Shown here in pieces: positions 1-9,158 of a stretch of 64,000 bases of DNA; position 1 is the first letter of the stretch; every line of letters starts with the position of its first letter. The DNA lies in the NCBI RefSeq assembly GCF_004403945.1, contig NZ_SOHM01000008.1:124743-188742 (forward strand), read 5' to 3'. The notes beneath the pieces were generated by a model. It was not told the origin of the DNA. It saw nothing but the letters and a program-made list of their open reading frames with translations, and searched no databases. Source of the DNA: Cryobacterium lactosi (GTDB taxonomy: Bacteria; Actinomycetota; Actinomycetes; Actinomycetales; Microbacteriaceae). The position numbers and the translations under genes were made by a program.

Positions 1-61
1 TGCTACTCGCGGGGACCGGAACCCCACGCAACGAGCCTAAGCGCGTGAACGACAGGTTAGC

Positions 62-76
62 GATTGTTGAACAATC
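62..76. promoter_or_regulatory. Candidate GntR operator (15-bp perfect palindrome)
   Basis: GATTGTTGAACAATC is a perfect inverted repeat with 7-bp arms around one central base. It lies about 90 bp upstream of the GntR-family regulator gene in an AT-rich stretch. GntR/FCD regulators usually bind short palindromes of this kind near their own promoter, so autoregulation is the natural inference. Confidence 0.45.
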
Positions 77-166
77 AATCGAGTAAATACTGTGTTTCAG
101 TCATGTTTCGGTGAACGGAGGCCAGAGCATCGCTGCCGGGGCGGGGGCCGGTTTGGGTAGAGTGTC

Positions 167-838
167 GTGGTGGCTCAACTCGATGAAGCGGAAGACAGCA
201 ACTCGCGTGCCGACCAGGCCGCCGAGAGGCTGCGCCGGCTGCTCATCGCCGGGGACCTGGTGCCCGGACAACGCCTGTCCGAGACCGCCGTCAGCGAGCG
301 CCTCGGCGTCTCCCGCAACACCTTGCGCGAGGCGTTTCGCATGCTCACCCACGAGCGTCTGCTCGTGCACAAGCCGCACGCCGGCGTGTTCGTGGCGGTG
401 CCGTCGCTCGCGTCGATCATCGACATCTACCGGGTGCGCCGCATGATCGAGTGCCAGGCGTTACGCTCCTCCCCCGCCCGACACCCCGCCAGCCGACGGA
501 TGCGCGCCGCCGTGGAGTCCGCCCAGGCCAGCCGCGATGCCGACAACTGGGTCGCCGTGGGAACGGCCAACATGGAGTTCCACTCCGCCATCGTGGCCCT
601 GGCCGACAGCGACCACCTCGACCGGCTCTACGCCAACATCTCCGCCGAGCTGCGCCTGGCCTTCGGCCTGCTCGACGACCCGGAGTACCTGCACCGGCCG
701 TATGTGGACCGGAACGCCGCCGTGCTCGCGCTCTACCTCACCGGCGACACGGCCGGAGCCGCATCCGTTCTGGAGGACTACCTGCTGCTCTCCGAACGCA
801 CGATAGTGGCCGCCTACGCCCGGCAGCTGCCCGCCTGA
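167..838 (+). CDS. GntR family transcriptional regulator, FadR/FCD subgroup
   Basis: 223 aa. Residues about 15-80 form a winged helix-turn-helix: 'PGQRLSE' precedes a recognition region of the 'ERLGVSRNTLREAFRML' type, typical of GntR proteins. The remaining roughly 130 residues are helical, as in the FCD effector domain, where an organic acid or sugar acid normally binds. Start codons GTG at 167 or 170 are both possible and no strong ribosome-binding site separates them. A perfect palindrome lies upstream at 62-76. The PEP-mutase-family gene follows 81 bp downstream in the same direction and may be its target. The ligand cannot be read from the sequence. Confidence 0.85.
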   Translation: MVAQLDEAEDSNSRADQAAERLRRLLIAGDLVPGQRLSETAVSERLGVSRNTLREAFRMLTHERLLVHKPHAGVFVAVPSLASIIDIYRVRRMIECQALRSSPARHPASRRMRAAVESAQASRDADNWVAVGTANMEFHSAIVALADSDHLDRLYANISAELRLAFGLLDDPEYLHRPYVDRNAAVLALYLTGDTAGAASVLEDYLLLSERTIVAAYARQLPA

Positions 839-919
839 GCCTGCTGCGGCCCCTCTTGCGCGCGGGCCGCACTCTAGTAGCGTGACAGCAGGTACCGCCG
901 CTACGGGAGGGGAACGAGA

Positions 920-1693
920 ATGGACACTTTCCGGGAACTCCACCACGCCGATGCGCCCTTGCTGCTGCCCAATGCCTGGGATGTCGGCTCCGCCCTGGCC
1001 TTCGAGGCGGCAGGTTTCGCCGCCATCGGAACCACCAGTTTCGGTATCTCGGCCAGCACCGGCCTGCCCGACGGCGGCGGGTCCACCCGCGCGGCAACCG
1101 CGGCCCTCGCGGCGCTCCTGTGCCGTCTGCCCGTGCACATCACCACCGACATCGAAGACGGTTACTCGGACGACCCGGCCGAGGTCGCGGACGTCGTGGC
1201 CGAGCTGGCCGCCCTGGGGGTCGTCGGGGTCAATCTGGAGGACAGCAGGGACGGGCACCTGGTGGATCCGGCGGTGCTTGCCGCCAAGGTCGCCGCGATC
1301 AAGCGACACAGCCCTGACGTGTTCGTGAACGCCCGGGTGGACAACTTCTGGTTCGACGAGGAGGCCACGGTGCAGGCCGTGCTGCTCCGCGCCCTCGCCT
1401 ACGCCGATGCCGGGGCCGACGGGGTCTTCGTCCCCGGCGTGACCGACCCGGTGGACATCCAGAGCATCACCGCCGGCATCGGCCTGCCGGTCAACGTGCT
1501 GGCCCACCCGACTCTGACAGTGGCCGAGCTCGGTGACCTGGGCATCCGCCGGGTGAGTTCGGGCTCGCTGCCGTACCGCGCAGCCGTGGATGCGGCGGTG
1601 AACGTTGCCGTCGCACTCCGCGACAACCAGCGGACGCCGCCGGCGACGTCGTACTGGGAGATGCAGTCGCGCCTCGAGGCTTTCAGCGACTAA
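920..1693 (+). CDS. Isocitrate lyase / phosphoenolpyruvate mutase family protein
   Basis: 257 aa. It has the (beta/alpha)8 PEP-mutase/isocitrate-lyase hallmarks: 'LLLPNAWDVGSA' near the N terminus, 'DIEDGY' (about residues 76-81) and 'NLEDS' for divalent metal binding, and 'NARVD' further on. The family includes phosphonopyruvate hydrolase, oxaloacetate decarboxylase and 2-methylisocitrate lyase. The short, 'KKCGH'-less form seen here is common in actinobacteria and its substrate is generally unknown. A GGAGGGG ribosome-binding site sits 8 bases before the ATG at 920. It follows the GntR gene and may be controlled by it. Confidence 0.85.
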   Translation: MDTFRELHHADAPLLLPNAWDVGSALAFEAAGFAAIGTTSFGISASTGLPDGGGSTRAATAALAALLCRLPVHITTDIEDGYSDDPAEVADVVAELAALGVVGVNLEDSRDGHLVDPAVLAAKVAAIKRHSPDVFVNARVDNFWFDEEATVQAVLLRALAYADAGADGVFVPGVTDPVDIQSITAGIGLPVNVLAHPTLTVAELGDLGIRRVSSGSLPYRAAVDAAVNVAVALRDNQRTPPATSYWEMQSRLEAFSD

Positions 1694-1745
1694 CGGCGTC
1701 GCACCGAACAGGGTCGAGGGCCATCAGCGGTTCACCGTGCGGAGG

Positions 1746-2663
1746 CTACGCGACCTCGGCGCGGGTGATCCGCAGGCGCAGAGCGCTGTGCTCACCCACA
1801 GCGGGGAGCCGGGCCGCGCCATCGAGCGGATCGGAACTGCCGATCCTCACCACGGCGGCCGGCAGCGCTGCGTGCACCCGCTCCTCGAATTCTCGAGCCA
1901 GCGCGGTCGAGCGGAACACGCCGCCGATCCCTCGCACCTGCGGCACGTCGGCGGTGTCCTGGCCGACTCGGCGCAACCCGGTCAGGGCGGCGTGGGCGAG
2001 TTCCTCGGCGGCCGCTGCGATGATCCGCGCCGCAACAGCGTCGGTCGCGGCGAGCTCGGCAACGGGGGTGGCGTAGCGGGCAATCCGGCGCACGCGCTCG
2101 TCGTCGGCCTGCAGTTCGATGTAGGCGTCTTCGAGCGCGGGGAAGTCGGCGAGTACCACCGGGGAGAGCGCCGTTTCCGGCCCGCGCCCGTCGTAGGCAC
2201 GCATCACTGCCTCGAGTGCGGCCCGCCCGATCCAGTAACCGCTTCCCGCATCACCCATCAGGTACCCCCAGCCGTCGATGCGCGCAACGTCACGCTCGCC
2301 CACCGCCAGCGACACGACGCCCGTACCGGAGGCCACAACCACGCCGCACTCGTCGTCAAGGGCACCGAGATACGCCGTGATGGAGTCGTGGGCCAGAGTG
2401 AGCGAGCGCGCGCCGAGCGGGGCCGCGTCGGCGAGGAGCGATTGTGCGTCGGCGGCACCGTCGGTGAGTCCTGAGACGCCGATGCCGATCCGTGTAGCCA
2501 CGCCCCCGCGGCGTGCCGCGTCGGCGAGCACCGCGGACAGCTGCGGCATCAGGGGCAGGTCGGTTCGGATGCCGGGTCCCGTCCACTCCCGGACGGCTCC
2601 ACCGTCGGTGTGGCGAATCTTGATGCCCGACTGCCCGGCATCGATGGCGAGAATACTGCTCAT
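1746..2663 (-). CDS. BadF/BadG/BcrA/BcrD-type ATPase, N-acetylglucosamine kinase-like
   Basis: About 305 aa from the ATG at 2663; an upstream ATG at 2696 would add 11 residues. The N terminus 'ILAIDAGQSGIKIR' is the phosphate-1 loop of the ASKHA fold. 'GVVVASGTGVVSLAVG' is the phosphate-2/adenosine region and 'GWGYLMGDAGSGYWIGR' is characteristic of eukaryotic-type GlcNAc kinases and their bacterial homologues. Expected reaction: ATP-dependent phosphorylation of an amino sugar or hexose. It lies downstream of the ABC sugar operon on the same strand, but a strong hairpin at 2739-2770 separates them, so read-through is probably limited. I chose 2663 because the sequence from there matches the usual family start; no clear ribosome-binding site supports either ATG. 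Confidence 0.8.
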   Translation of the reverse strand: MSSILAIDAGQSGIKIRHTDGGAVREWTGPGIRTDLPLMPQLSAVLADAARRGGVATRIGIGVSGLTDGAADAQSLLADAAPLGARSLTLAHDSITAYLGALDDECGVVVASGTGVVSLAVGERDVARIDGWGYLMGDAGSGYWIGRAALEAVMRAYDGRGPETALSPVVLADFPALEDAYIELQADDERVRRIARYATPVAELAATDAVAARIIAAAAEELAHAALTGLRRVGQDTADVPQVRGIGGVFRSTALAREFEERVHAALPAAVVRIGSSDPLDGAARLPAVGEHSALRLRITRAEVA

Positions 2664-2738
2664 GGGTGGCATGTTGCCTATCATCTCGTGATTCATTGAG
2701 CTGGGCCGCGGGGATGCCCGATCGTGGGTGCTCTCACA

Positions 2739-2770
2739 AAACCGGCCGGCCCCGCGGGGCCGGCCGGTTT
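2739..2770 (-). terminator. Intrinsic terminator of the sugar ABC operon
   Basis: A perfect 32-bp palindrome (arm AAACCGGCCGGCCCC, mirrored) lies 18 bp beyond the stop codon of the binding-protein gene. Both arms end in three A or T, so it could work in either direction. Confidence 0.85.
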
Positions 2771-2788
2771 CGCTGTGACCAGGGTCCG

Positions 2789-3898
2789 CTACTTGGTGAG
2801 CGCGACCAGGTCGGGGTTCTCGGCGTACGCCTCGGCGGCGTTGTCCTTGGTGACGATGACCGGCGAGAGCAGGTCGGCAGGGACGATCTTGTTGCCGTTG
2901 TCGTACGACTCGGTGTCGTTGACGGTGGGCTCGTCACCGGCCTGCAGGGCGGTGGCCATGGCGATGGCTTCCTTGACCAGCGCGCGGGTGTCCTTGTAGA
3001 TGGTCGAGTACTGCTCGCCGGACATGATCAGCGGGATGGACGCCGCTTCGGAGTCCTGACCGGTCACGACGGGGAGGACAGCCTGTCCGGCATCCTTCAC
3101 CGAGGTGATGATGGCGCGGGCCAGGGTGTCGTTCGGCGACAGGACGCCGTCGACGGCCTCGGCCTGGTAGGTACCCTGCATGAGGGTGTCCATGCGGCGC
3201 TGGGCGTTCTCCGGCTTCCAGCCGTCGGTTGCCGTCTGGGCGATGTCGGTCTGGCCGGAGACGATCTTCAGGGTGCCATCGTCGATCTTCGGCTGCAGCA
3301 CGTCCATGGCGCCATCGAAGAAGACCGCGGAGTTCGAGTCGTCGGCGGAGCCGGAGAAGAGTTCCACGTTGTAGGTGGTCTTGTCCGGGAACTTCGCCGC
3401 CATGCCGTCGAGGAGGGCCTGACCCTGGAGCTGGCCAACCTTGAAGTTGTCGAAGGCCACGTAGTAGTCGACGTCGTCGGTGTTCAGGATGAGACGGTCG
3501 TACGCGATGACGATCGCGCCGGCGGCCTTGGCGTCGGCCACCTGGGTGCCGAGCTGCGCGCCGTCCTTGGCGCCGACGATGATGACCTTGGCACCGTTGG
3601 TGACCATGGTCGAGATCTGCTGCTGCTGGTCGGCGACAGCGTTGCTGGCACCGGCGTACTGCACGTCGCCTTCGAATCCGGCGTCGGCGAGCCCCTGCTC
3701 GAACAGGCTGCCGGCCAGAACCCAGTTCTCACTGGTCTTGTCCGGGAGGGCGACACCGATGAGCGAACCGGCGTCGAAGCCGCTGGCGGCTTCCTCGGTC
3801 CCGGCCTCGGCACCGCGACCGGTGTCGGAGGAACAGCCGGTGAGGCCGAGTGCCGCGACGGCCATGATGGCTGTCGTGGCGAAAAGGATCTTCTTCAT
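2789..3898 (-). CDS. chvE: Multiple-sugar ABC transporter substrate-binding lipoprotein, ChvE family
   Basis: 369 aa. The N terminus MKK + hydrophobic stretch + 'LTGC' lipobox (Cys about 22) marks a lipoprotein anchored outside the membrane. The mature part is a type I periplasmic-binding-protein fold: 'LIGVALPDKTSENWVLAG', 'AKVIIVGAKDGAQLG', 'AIVIAYDRLI' and 'VLPVVTGQDSEAAS' match ChvE/multiple-monosaccharide-binding proteins, which bind glucose, galactose, xylose or arabinose. It is the last gene of the ATPase-permease-binding-protein unit, separated from the permease by 127 bp that hold a short repeat array, and followed by a strong terminator. The specific sugar cannot be assigned. Confidence 0.9.
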   Translation of the reverse strand: MKKILFATTAIMAVAALGLTGCSSDTGRGAEAGTEEAASGFDAGSLIGVALPDKTSENWVLAGSLFEQGLADAGFEGDVQYAGASNAVADQQQQISTMVTNGAKVIIVGAKDGAQLGTQVADAKAAGAIVIAYDRLILNTDDVDYYVAFDNFKVGQLQGQALLDGMAAKFPDKTTYNVELFSGSADDSNSAVFFDGAMDVLQPKIDDGTLKIVSGQTDIAQTATDGWKPENAQRRMDTLMQGTYQAEAVDGVLSPNDTLARAIITSVKDAGQAVLPVVTGQDSEAASIPLIMSGEQYSTIYKDTRALVKEAIAMATALQAGDEPTVNDTESYDNGNKIVPADLLSPVIVTKDNAAEAYAENPDLVALTK

Positions 3899-3923
3899 TG
3901 GGATCTCTTTCTTTTTCTATGTG

Positions 3924-3980
3924 TGGTGCTGTGAGTGGTGCTGAAGGGTGGTGCTGTGGATGGTGCTGTGGGAAGTGCTG
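3924..3980. repeat. Short direct-repeat array TGGTGCTG, about 12-bp period
   Basis: Four exact copies of TGGTGCTG start at 3924, 3936, 3949 and 3961, and a degenerate fifth (AAGTGCTG) at 3973. Spacing is 12-13 bp. The array lies in the 127-bp gap between the permease and binding-protein genes, close upstream of the latter's start (reading the minus strand). Confidence 0.8.
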
Positions 3981-4025
3981 GTCGCCCGCCGAGCGGCTAC
4001 GCGCGGCGGAGACTCAGCGTGGAAG

Positions 4026-5375
4026 CTAATTCTTGAGGTCGGCCGGCACCACGGTGTCGGGGGTTCCGCCACCCGGGGAGACCTGGGTCGATGTGGGCTC
4101 CTCGGCCAGCTTCTGGCCGCCCCGACCGCCCTGGTTCCGCGTCATGAGTCCGATGATCGACGGGCGTCCCTGCGACTTGTTGAAAACGTCGACGCCCACG
4201 GCGATCAGGAGGACGAGGCCCTTGATGATCTGCACGAGGTCGGACGAGATGCCCTTGAGCGCCAGTCCGTTCGACAGCACAGCCATCACGAGTCCACCGA
4301 TGATGGAGCCGGCGACGGTGCCGATGCCGCCCGAGACCGCGGCACCGCCGATGAACACGGCGGCGATCGCGTCGAGCTCCCAGCCGGTGCCGTCGAACGG
4401 GCCGGAGGCCTGAGAGCGGGCGACGAAGATCATGCCGGCCAGCGCGGCCAGCACCGACATGTTCATCATCACGAAGAAGTTGACCCGCTTCGAGTTGACG
4501 CCAGACAGCTCGGCAGCGTGCTTGTTGCCGCCGACCGCGTAGATGTGCCGGCCGATGGTGGTGCGGTTCGTGAGGAACGAGTACGCCACGACGAGCACGG
4601 CGAGGATGATGCCGGAGACCGGGAAGCTGGTGCCGACGCGGCCGGTGGCGAACAGGTAGGCGGCCACCAGGACCACCCCGCCGAGAACGACGACGCGGGC
4701 GACGCTGGTCCAGGCCGGCGCGGACGTCGCTCCCATCACCGCACGGGTGCGGCGTCCGCGCACCTCGAGGCCGATGAGGATCAACACGACGACGATTCCC
4801 AGGAGCATGGTGAGGTTGTTCACGCCCAGGTTGGGGCCTAATTCGGGCAGGTAACCCTTGCCGATGACCTGGAACCCCGCGCCGACCGGCACAGTGGCCG
4901 AGTCGCCGATGAACTGGTTGCCGCCGCGCCAGATGAGCATGCCGGCCAGCGTCACGATGAACGCCGGGACCCCGATATAGGCCACCCAGAACCCCTGCCA
5001 GGCGCCGATGAGGCCACCCACGACGAGGCCGAGGATGATGGCGGCCCACCACGGAAAGTTCCAGTCCTTCATGGCCAGGGCCACGATGATGCCGGTGAAG
5101 GCCGCGACCGAACCGACCGAGAGGTCGATGTGGCCGGCGATGATCACCATCACCATGCCGATCGCCAGGATCAGGATGTAGGAGTACTGCTGCACGATGT
5201 TGATGATGTTGCCGGGCTGGAGGGTCTTACCGCCCGTCCAGAGCTGGAAGATGATGATGATCGCGACGAGGGCGCCGAGGATGCCGAACTGCTTGAGCGA
5301 ACCACCGCCGCCGAACAGACTCTTCAGGTCACGGATGTCGAATCCGCTGCGCTTGTCAGTAACGGGTGCACTCAT
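4026..5375 (-). CDS. mmsB: Multiple-sugar ABC transporter permease (GguB/MmsB type)
   Basis: 449 aa from the ATG at 5375, whose A is shared with the TAA stop of the ATPase gene (TAATG), indicating translational coupling. At least ten hydrophobic segments are visible. 'GHIDLSVGSVAAFTG' and 'NRTTIGRHIYAVGGNKHAAELSGV' are the signature regions of the sugar permeases partnered with ChvE-type binding proteins. 'AAVFIGGAAVSGGIGTVAGSIIGGL' near the C terminus is equally typical. A longer reading frame extends upstream, but it overlaps the ATPase gene and is discounted. It forms the membrane channel of the importer. Confidence 0.92.
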   Translation of the reverse strand: MSAPVTDKRSGFDIRDLKSLFGGGGSLKQFGILGALVAIIIIFQLWTGGKTLQPGNIINIVQQYSYILILAIGMVMVIIAGHIDLSVGSVAAFTGIIVALAMKDWNFPWWAAIILGLVVGGLIGAWQGFWVAYIGVPAFIVTLAGMLIWRGGNQFIGDSATVPVGAGFQVIGKGYLPELGPNLGVNNLTMLLGIVVVLILIGLEVRGRRTRAVMGATSAPAWTSVARVVVLGGVVLVAAYLFATGRVGTSFPVSGIILAVLVVAYSFLTNRTTIGRHIYAVGGNKHAAELSGVNSKRVNFFVMMNMSVLAALAGMIFVARSQASGPFDGTGWELDAIAAVFIGGAAVSGGIGTVAGSIIGGLVMAVLSNGLALKGISSDLVQIIKGLVLLIAVGVDVFNKSQGRPSIIGLMTRNQGGRGGQKLAEEPTSTQVSPGGGTPDTVVPADLKN

Positions 5376-6934
5376 TACGCGACTGCTTTCTGTGAGGAGG
5401 AGGTCATGCTCCGCATGAGGGTTTCGGGATCGGCCTGGGCGACCGGGAGTTCGTTGGTGATCTTGCCTTCGAAGATCGTGTAGATGCGGTCGGAGACACC
5501 GAGGAGCTCCGGCAGCTCTGACGAGATCATGATGATGCCCGTGCCCCGAGCGGCGAGGTCGCGGATGATCTGGTACACCTCGGCCTTGGCACCCACATCG
5601 ATGCCGCGCGTCGGTTCGTCCAGGATCAGCAGGTCGGGATCGGTGAACATCCACTTGGCCAGCACAACCTTCTGCTGGTTGCCGCCGGAGAGCTTGGTCA
5701 CCCCCTCTTCTACGGTGGGCGTCTTGATACGCAGGCTCTTGCGGTACTGCTCGGAGACCTGCGCCTCCTCGAGCTCGTTCACGACGACGCCGCGAGAGAT
5801 CTTGCTGAGCTTGGCCGAGACGATGGACCGCTTGATGGTGTCGAGCAGGTTGAGGCCCAGGGACTTGCGGTCTTCACTGACGTAGGCGATCCCGTGCCCG
5901 ATCGCCTCGGCGACGGTACGGAGTTTGATCTCCTCGCCGTCCTTGAAGACCTGGCCGGAGATGAACTTGCCGTAGGAACGGCCGAACAGGCTCATCGCCA
6001 GCTCGGTGCGCCCGGCGCCCATGAGGCCGGCGAAGCCCACGACCTCACCGCGGCGAACGGTGAAGCTGGAGTTCTTCACCACCAGGCGCTCTGCGGTGAG
6101 GGGGTGCTGCACGGTCCAGTCGCGCACCTCGAAGAAGACCTCGCCGATGGTGGCGGTGTGTTCGGGGAACCGATTGCCCAGCGTGCGCCCGACCATGCCG
6201 CGGATGATGCGGTCTTCGTCGACCCCGTCCGCCACCACGTCGAGGGTTTCGATGGACTTGCCGTCGCGGATGATGGTGATCTGGTCGGCGATCTGCTCGA
6301 TCTCGTTGAGCTTGTGGGAGATCATGATCGACGAGATGCCCTTGCCCTTGAGGCCGCGGATCAGGTCGAGCAGGTGCTGCGAGTCGCTCTCGTTGAGGGC
6401 GGCGGTGGGCTCGTCCAGAATGAGCAGCTTCACGTTCTTGTTCAGCGCCTTGGCGATCTCCACCAACTGCTGCTTGCCGACACCGATGTTCTTCACCTGG
6501 GTGTCCGGGTCGTCATCGAGCCCGACCCGGGCGAGCAGTTCGACAGCCCGGCGCTGGGCGTCGACCCAGTTGATGATGCCGCGGCGGCCGGGCTCGTTGC
6601 CGAGGAAGATGTTCTCGGTGATCGAGAGCTCGGGGATGAGCGCGAGTTCCTGGTGGATGATGACGATGCCGGCGGCCTCGCTCTGCTTGATGTCGCGGAA
6701 GCGCACCACCTGGCCTTCGTAGACGATGTCGCCGTCATAGGTGCCGAAGGGGTACACGCCGGAGAGCACCTTCATCAGCGTGGACTTGCCGGCCCCGTTC
6801 TCGCCGCAGATCGCGTGGATCTCTTCGGCCCGCACGGTGAGTGACACCTTGTCGAGCGCTTTGACACCCGGGAATTCCTTGGTGATGGACCGCATCTCCA
6901 GGATGGTGGGGTGAGCGTTGTGAGCTGTCTCCAC
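5375..6934 (-). CDS. mmsA: Multiple-sugar ABC transporter ATP-binding protein (GguA/MmsA type)
   Basis: 519 aa with two ABC domains, as in all CUT2-type importers. Domain 1 has Walker A 'GENGAGKST' (about 44-52) and Walker B '[13 protein letters not shown]'. Domain 2 has a degenerate P-loop 'GLMGAGRTE', the signature '[14 protein letters not shown]' and Walker B '[12 protein letters not shown]'. It energises sugar import through the permease that follows with a 1-base overlap. A GAGGAGG-like ribosome-binding site precedes the ATG. A candidate ROK operator is located at 7007-7023 in the promoter region. Confidence 0.93.
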   Translation of the reverse strand: METAHNAHPTILEMRSITKEFPGVKALDKVSLTVRAEEIHAICGENGAGKSTLMKVLSGVYPFGTYDGDIVYEGQVVRFRDIKQSEAAGIVIIHQELALIPELSITENIFLGNEPGRRGIINWVDAQRRAVELLARVGLDDDPDTQVKNIGVGKQQLVEIAKALNKNVKLLILDEPTAALNESDSQHLLDLIRGLKGKGISSIMISHKLNEIEQIADQITIIRDGKSIETLDVVADGVDEDRIIRGMVGRTLGNRFPEHTATIGEVFFEVRDWTVQHPLTAERLVVKNSSFTVRRGEVVGFAGLMGAGRTELAMSLFGRSYGKFISGQVFKDGEEIKLRTVAEAIGHGIAYVSEDRKSLGLNLLDTIKRSIVSAKLSKISRGVVVNELEEAQVSEQYRKSLRIKTPTVEEGVTKLSGGNQQKVVLAKWMFTDPDLLILDEPTRGIDVGAKAEVYQIIRDLAARGTGIIMISSELPELLGVSDRIYTIFEGKITNELPVAQADPETLMRSMTSSSQKAVA

Positions 6935-7006
6935 GTCTGACCTCCTCGTCTGACCAGGCCTTGTTGAGCGGCCCTGATCTGAACGCTAGACCTAGAGAAC
7001 CGTTGT

Positions 7007-7023
7007 CGTCAACTTGTTAACGC
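7007..7023. promoter_or_regulatory. Candidate ROK-repressor operator before the sugar ABC operon
   Basis: CGTCAACTTGTTAACGC lies in the 105-bp gap upstream of the ATPase gene. It shares CGTCAA...AACGC with a site of identical length upstream of the ROK gene itself (8250-8266), which is what a common repressor site would look like. Confidence 0.5.
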
Positions 7024-7039
7024 AAGGACTTGGCAACGA

Positions 7040-8218
7040 TCAGCTAACGGTGGGTTTGATCCCCGCCTGTTGCAGCACGAGAGCCGCGCCACCGAGCGCT
7101 TCGGCCCGCTCCCCCAGCGACGACATCACCAGGTCGGTGGTCTCCATGATCATCGGCACTGCATAGCGCTGGAGTGCGCTGCGGATCGGGCCGAGCAGCA
7201 TTTCGCCCAGCCCGGTCAGCGGGCCGCCGACGATGATGGTGTGCGGGTTGATGAGGTTGGTGATCGCGGCGATCGATCGGCCCACGGCCAGGCCGGCCTC
7301 TTCCACCACCCGGATGGCGCGCTCGTCGCCCTCGAGGGCCAGCCGCACGATCTCCTTCGTGCGCACCGGGCGGTCGAGGGTGCGCGAGAGCAGTTCGATC
7401 ATGATGGTGGTGGAGGCCACTGTCTCGAGGCATCCGCGGTTGCCACAGCGGCACAGCAACCCGTGCTCGTAGATGGGGGTGTGACCGATTTCCCCGGTCA
7501 GACCGATATTTCCGGCGTATGGCACGCCGTTCAGAATCAACCCCGCGCCGATTCCAGTACCCACCTTGACGAACACGACAGTGGGGGTGCCTGCATGTGA
7601 TCCCCAGGTAACCTCGGCGAGCGCGCCCAGGTTCGCGTCGTTCTCCAGATACACCGGCAGCTCGAAGATCTCCTCGACCATGCCGACGGTGACGCCCACC
7701 CACTCGGGCAGAATGGCGCCGTCGACCACGGTGCCGGTGCGCCGGTCGATCGGGCCGGGCACTCCGACGCCGACACCGAGCACCGACGTGCGCGACACCC
7801 TGGCGTGGTTCAGGGTCGAGGTGAGCAGGTTGGCCGCGATGTCGAGCGCCTCGGCCGCGGTGTACCCGGCGGGGATCTCGATCTCCTTCTCTGCGATCAC
7901 CCGGTAGTCGAGCGTGGCCACGATGATGCGCACGTGGCGGCGCCCGAAGTCGATGCCCACCGAGACCGCACCGTCGGTCGAAGACAGGCTCACCAGCTGG
8001 GCTCGCCGGCCGGAGCTCGTGGTCGGCGACGTCGCGACCAGACCGAGGTCGACGAGCACCTTGACAATGTTCGAGACGGTCGCGGTAGAAAGCCCGGTGG
8101 CACGGGCAATTTCAGCCTGCGTCGTTGGTCCGCCGGAGACTGTGGAGAGGATTCGTTGCTGGTTCGAGAGCCGCAGGGCGCTCTGCGACCCTGGATTGCT
8201 GCGTTGGCGCACCGGCAT
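7040..8218 (-). CDS. ROK family transcriptional regulator (XylR/NagC-like)
   Basis: 392 aa from the ATG at 8218 (an ATG at 8254 would add 12 residues). The N-terminal winged helix is clear: 'TTQAEIARATGLSTATVSNIVKVLVDLGLV'. The ROK sugar-kinase-like domain follows, with 'GIDFGRRHVRI', 'VGVGVPGPIDRRTG' and the zinc-binding motif 'CRCGNRGCLE'. Regulators of this type repress sugar uptake genes and respond to the free sugar. It is the first gene upstream of the ABC importer on the same strand, and both promoters carry the same candidate operator, so local control of the importer and autoregulation are the likely roles. Confidence 0.9.
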   Translation of the reverse strand: MPVRQRSNPGSQSALRLSNQQRILSTVSGGPTTQAEIARATGLSTATVSNIVKVLVDLGLVATSPTTSSGRRAQLVSLSSTDGAVSVGIDFGRRHVRIIVATLDYRVIAEKEIEIPAGYTAAEALDIAANLLTSTLNHARVSRTSVLGVGVGVPGPIDRRTGTVVDGAILPEWVGVTVGMVEEIFELPVYLENDANLGALAEVTWGSHAGTPTVVFVKVGTGIGAGLILNGVPYAGNIGLTGEIGHTPIYEHGLLCRCGNRGCLETVASTTIMIELLSRTLDRPVRTKEIVRLALEGDERAIRVVEEAGLAVGRSIAAITNLINPHTIIVGGPLTGLGEMLLGPIRSALQRYAVPMIMETTDLVMSSLGERAEALGGAALVLQQAGIKPTVS

Positions 8219-8249
8219 GTATACAAGACTGCAGCATTTCGCTGGTGTC

Positions 8250-8266
8250 GTCAATAATTGAACGCA
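8250..8266. promoter_or_regulatory. Candidate ROK-repressor operator before the repressor gene
   Basis: CGTCAATAATTGAACGC contains the perfect palindrome TCAATAATTGA (8252-8262) and matches the outer bases of the site at 7007-7023. It overlaps the probable promoter of the ROK gene. Confidence 0.5.
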
Positions 8267-8288
8267 ATCGGGGGGTCCCGCGCAAGGC

Positions 8289-9092
8289 TCAGCTGGCGAT
8301 CGCCGGGATGATGGCGCCGGAGAAGACCTGCCAGGCCAGTGCCGTCTTGGCCACGAGGCTCAGCGTGATGTAGGTGCGTTCGCCCTGCAGGTAGCTCTTC
8401 CACTTGCCCACCTGCTTGTACTGCAGCCACTGGTTGATGGCGAAAGTGTTGAAGAACACGAACAACGAGATCACGATGCCGACCACGAAGCCGGGGGCCG
8501 CCACGTCACTGGCGCTGCCGGGCCGCAGGAAGTAGATCAGGATCAGGATCCACGGAACGATGCCGACCATGGAACCGAAGATGAAGGGCAGCATCCCACC
8601 CGACCCCGGCTGCTCATATTTCTCCTGCAGAGCACCGAACATGATCATGGCCGCGTTGACCGCGAAGACGGCGCACAACGCTCCGATGTCGGTGACGCCG
8701 TTGATCGCCAGGATCAGCCAGATCATGATCGATGAGCTCAGGGAGTACTCGACCCAGCGAAAGTAGTTGTGATTGTTCAGGAGCCCGGTCTTGTAGCGGT
8801 TGAAGAACCAGGGGCTCGAGATCAGGAAGTGGAAGAAGGCGCTCAGCGCGAGGAAGGCGACCACGCCGACACCGATGTTCACTTCGAAGAGCGTGACCCG
8901 TTCCGGCGGGATCGGCACCCCGGGCGGGCCGGCCAGGTAGTCCGTGGTGACGGCGAACAGAACCTGCGAACTGAGCATTGTGAGGATCACCGCGAACAGG
9001 ATGGCCTGAACCAGGTGCAGGCTGCCGGCGACGATGTTGTAGATTCGCAGCCGATCGATCTGCTGGTCCGCTGTGTAGTCCCTCTTGGCCAT
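8289..9092 (-). CDS. Heliorhodopsin
   Basis: 267 aa with seven hydrophobic helices. Lys249 in 'SLVAKTALAW' of the last helix is the expected retinal Schiff-base lysine, and Glu115 in 'RWVEYSLSSS' of the third helix is the expected counterion. Their spacing (134 residues) equals that of E107/K241 in the type protein 48C12. His26 and His88 occupy the positions of the conserved cavity histidines. Heliorhodopsins have an inverted membrane topology and do not pump ions as far as is known; proposed roles are sensory or regulatory. An AAAGGAG ribosome-binding site sits 7 bases before the ATG. No retinal-synthesis gene is seen in the window. The neighbour upstream is the TerC-type transporter. Confidence 0.92.
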   Translation of the reverse strand: MAKRDYTADQQIDRLRIYNIVAGSLHLVQAILFAVILTMLSSQVLFAVTTDYLAGPPGVPIPPERVTLFEVNIGVGVVAFLALSAFFHFLISSPWFFNRYKTGLLNNHNYFRWVEYSLSSSIMIWLILAINGVTDIGALCAVFAVNAAMIMFGALQEKYEQPGSGGMLPFIFGSMVGIVPWILILIYFLRPGSASDVAAPGFVVGIVISLFVFFNTFAINQWLQYKQVGKWKSYLQGERTYITLSLVAKTALAWQVFSGAIIPAIAS

Positions 9093-9158
9093 GGGTCAGC
9101 TCCTTTGCATCCCGTGGGCGTCATGCGCCCGTGTGGTCATCTTGGCAGTTCCCGCAGG

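Noticed and set aside
461..1507. Long minus-strand frame opposite the GntR and PEP-mutase genes
   Set aside because: It is a GC-skew shadow; the plus-strand frames have family motifs, ribosome-binding sites and normal composition.
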